Translations under genes and position numbers: made by a program
Source: Saccharibacillus qingshengii
Lineage (GTDB): Bacteria > Bacillota > Bacilli > Paenibacillales > Paenibacillaceae
Direction: 5' to 3'
DNA length: 64,000 nt
Assembly (NCBI RefSeq): GCF_013185195.1
Contig: NZ_JAAZWC010000023.1
Span: 1-64,000 of the forward strand
Notes under the pieces: model-generated
What the model saw: the letters and a program-made list of their open reading frames with translations, nothing else
Database searches by the model: none
What the model was told of the DNA's origin: nothing
Part shown: positions 63,902-64,000 of the stretch, one piece after another
How positions within the stretch are numbered: the first letter of the stretch is position 1
Layout: each line of letters begins with the position of its first letter

Positions 63902-64000
63902 TTATCCTTCCACTTCGTAGCCGTGCGCTTCGAAAGCCTGCCGCAGAACGGCGGGGTCGACACGCTTCATCTTCGCTCCTTTGAGAGGGGTCATGAACCG
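63902..64000 (-). CDS. DUF1858-like protein, C-terminal end only
   Basis: The window cuts this gene; only its last 32 codons are seen, reading RFMTPLKGAKMKRVDPAVLR and ending EAHGYEVEG. This matches the C-terminus of DUF1858 proteins, which commonly precede DUF438/hemerythrin genes, so the two are probably one operon. Confidence 0.7.
   Translation of the reverse strand, partial: RFMTPLKGAKMKRVDPAVLRQAFEAHGYEVEG

Overview
The window is a chromosomal segment of a Gram-positive Firmicute, most likely a Paenibacillaceae member (Paenibacillus or Saccharibacillus type). The basis is the gene order smpB-rnr-secG, cggR-gap-pgk-tpiA-gpmI-eno, and glk-rapZ-yvcK-whiA-HPr, together with AGGAGG-type ribosome binding sites, an SLH-domain surface enzyme, and a tmRNA tag ending AFAA. 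The core is visibly GC-rich. Two accessory stretches (about 4.1-7.9 kb and 8.0-27.4 kb) are visibly AT-richer. No database search was possible, so all names rest on motifs, gene order and family knowledge.

Layout. 1-4.0 kb: acetyltransferase, MscS-type channel, a decayed zeta-type toxin-antitoxin pair, and a MetE-like protein. 4.1-7.9 kb: accessory remnants, namely an antitoxin followed by a truncated Doc toxin, a secreted protein that is one of two copies, and an AlbA/Schlafen-type ATPase-like protein. 7.89-27.52 kb: a 19.5-kb integrated element bounded by a perfect 105-bp direct repeat of the 3' end of ssrA. It carries a type I restriction-modification operon (hsdM-hsdS-hsdR plus a small membrane protein), a YgjP-like metallopeptidase, a GIY-YIG/DUF6884 pair, the second secreted-protein copy, RadC, a PD-(D/E)XK-type nuclease, a Rep-like protein, an XRE-like regulator, and two large serine recombinases flanking a PUA-like protein. 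Intact ssrA lies at its right edge.

27.4-40 kb: ssrA, smpB, rnr (with a very long basic tail), secG, a c-di-AMP riboswitch whose only visible target is a 35-residue membrane peptide, glutamate racemase, an AadA-like nucleotidyltransferase, type II pantothenate kinase, a guanine-class riboswitch wired as an ON switch before an MFS exporter, and a lipoprotein that appears to start at AUA. 39.2-47 kb (minus strand): the glycolytic genes gap, pgk, tpiA, gpmI and eno under CggR, with a near-consensus CggR operator. 47.2-57.2 kb: tRNA-Arg, CtsR-controlled clpP, an AIM24-like protein, Rrf2 regulator, ilvE and divergent lysR, then several secreted proteins. 57.4-64 kb (minus strand): the glk-rapZ-yvcK-whiA-HPr cluster and a DUF438/hemerythrin/PAS protein with a partial DUF1858 partner.

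Most interesting points: the ssrA element with paired serine recombinases and an uncharacterised GIY-YIG/DUF6884-DUF7662 gene pair beside a type I R-M system; the riboswitch-peptide-terminator unit; and the guanine-type ON switch in front of a PbuE-like exporter.
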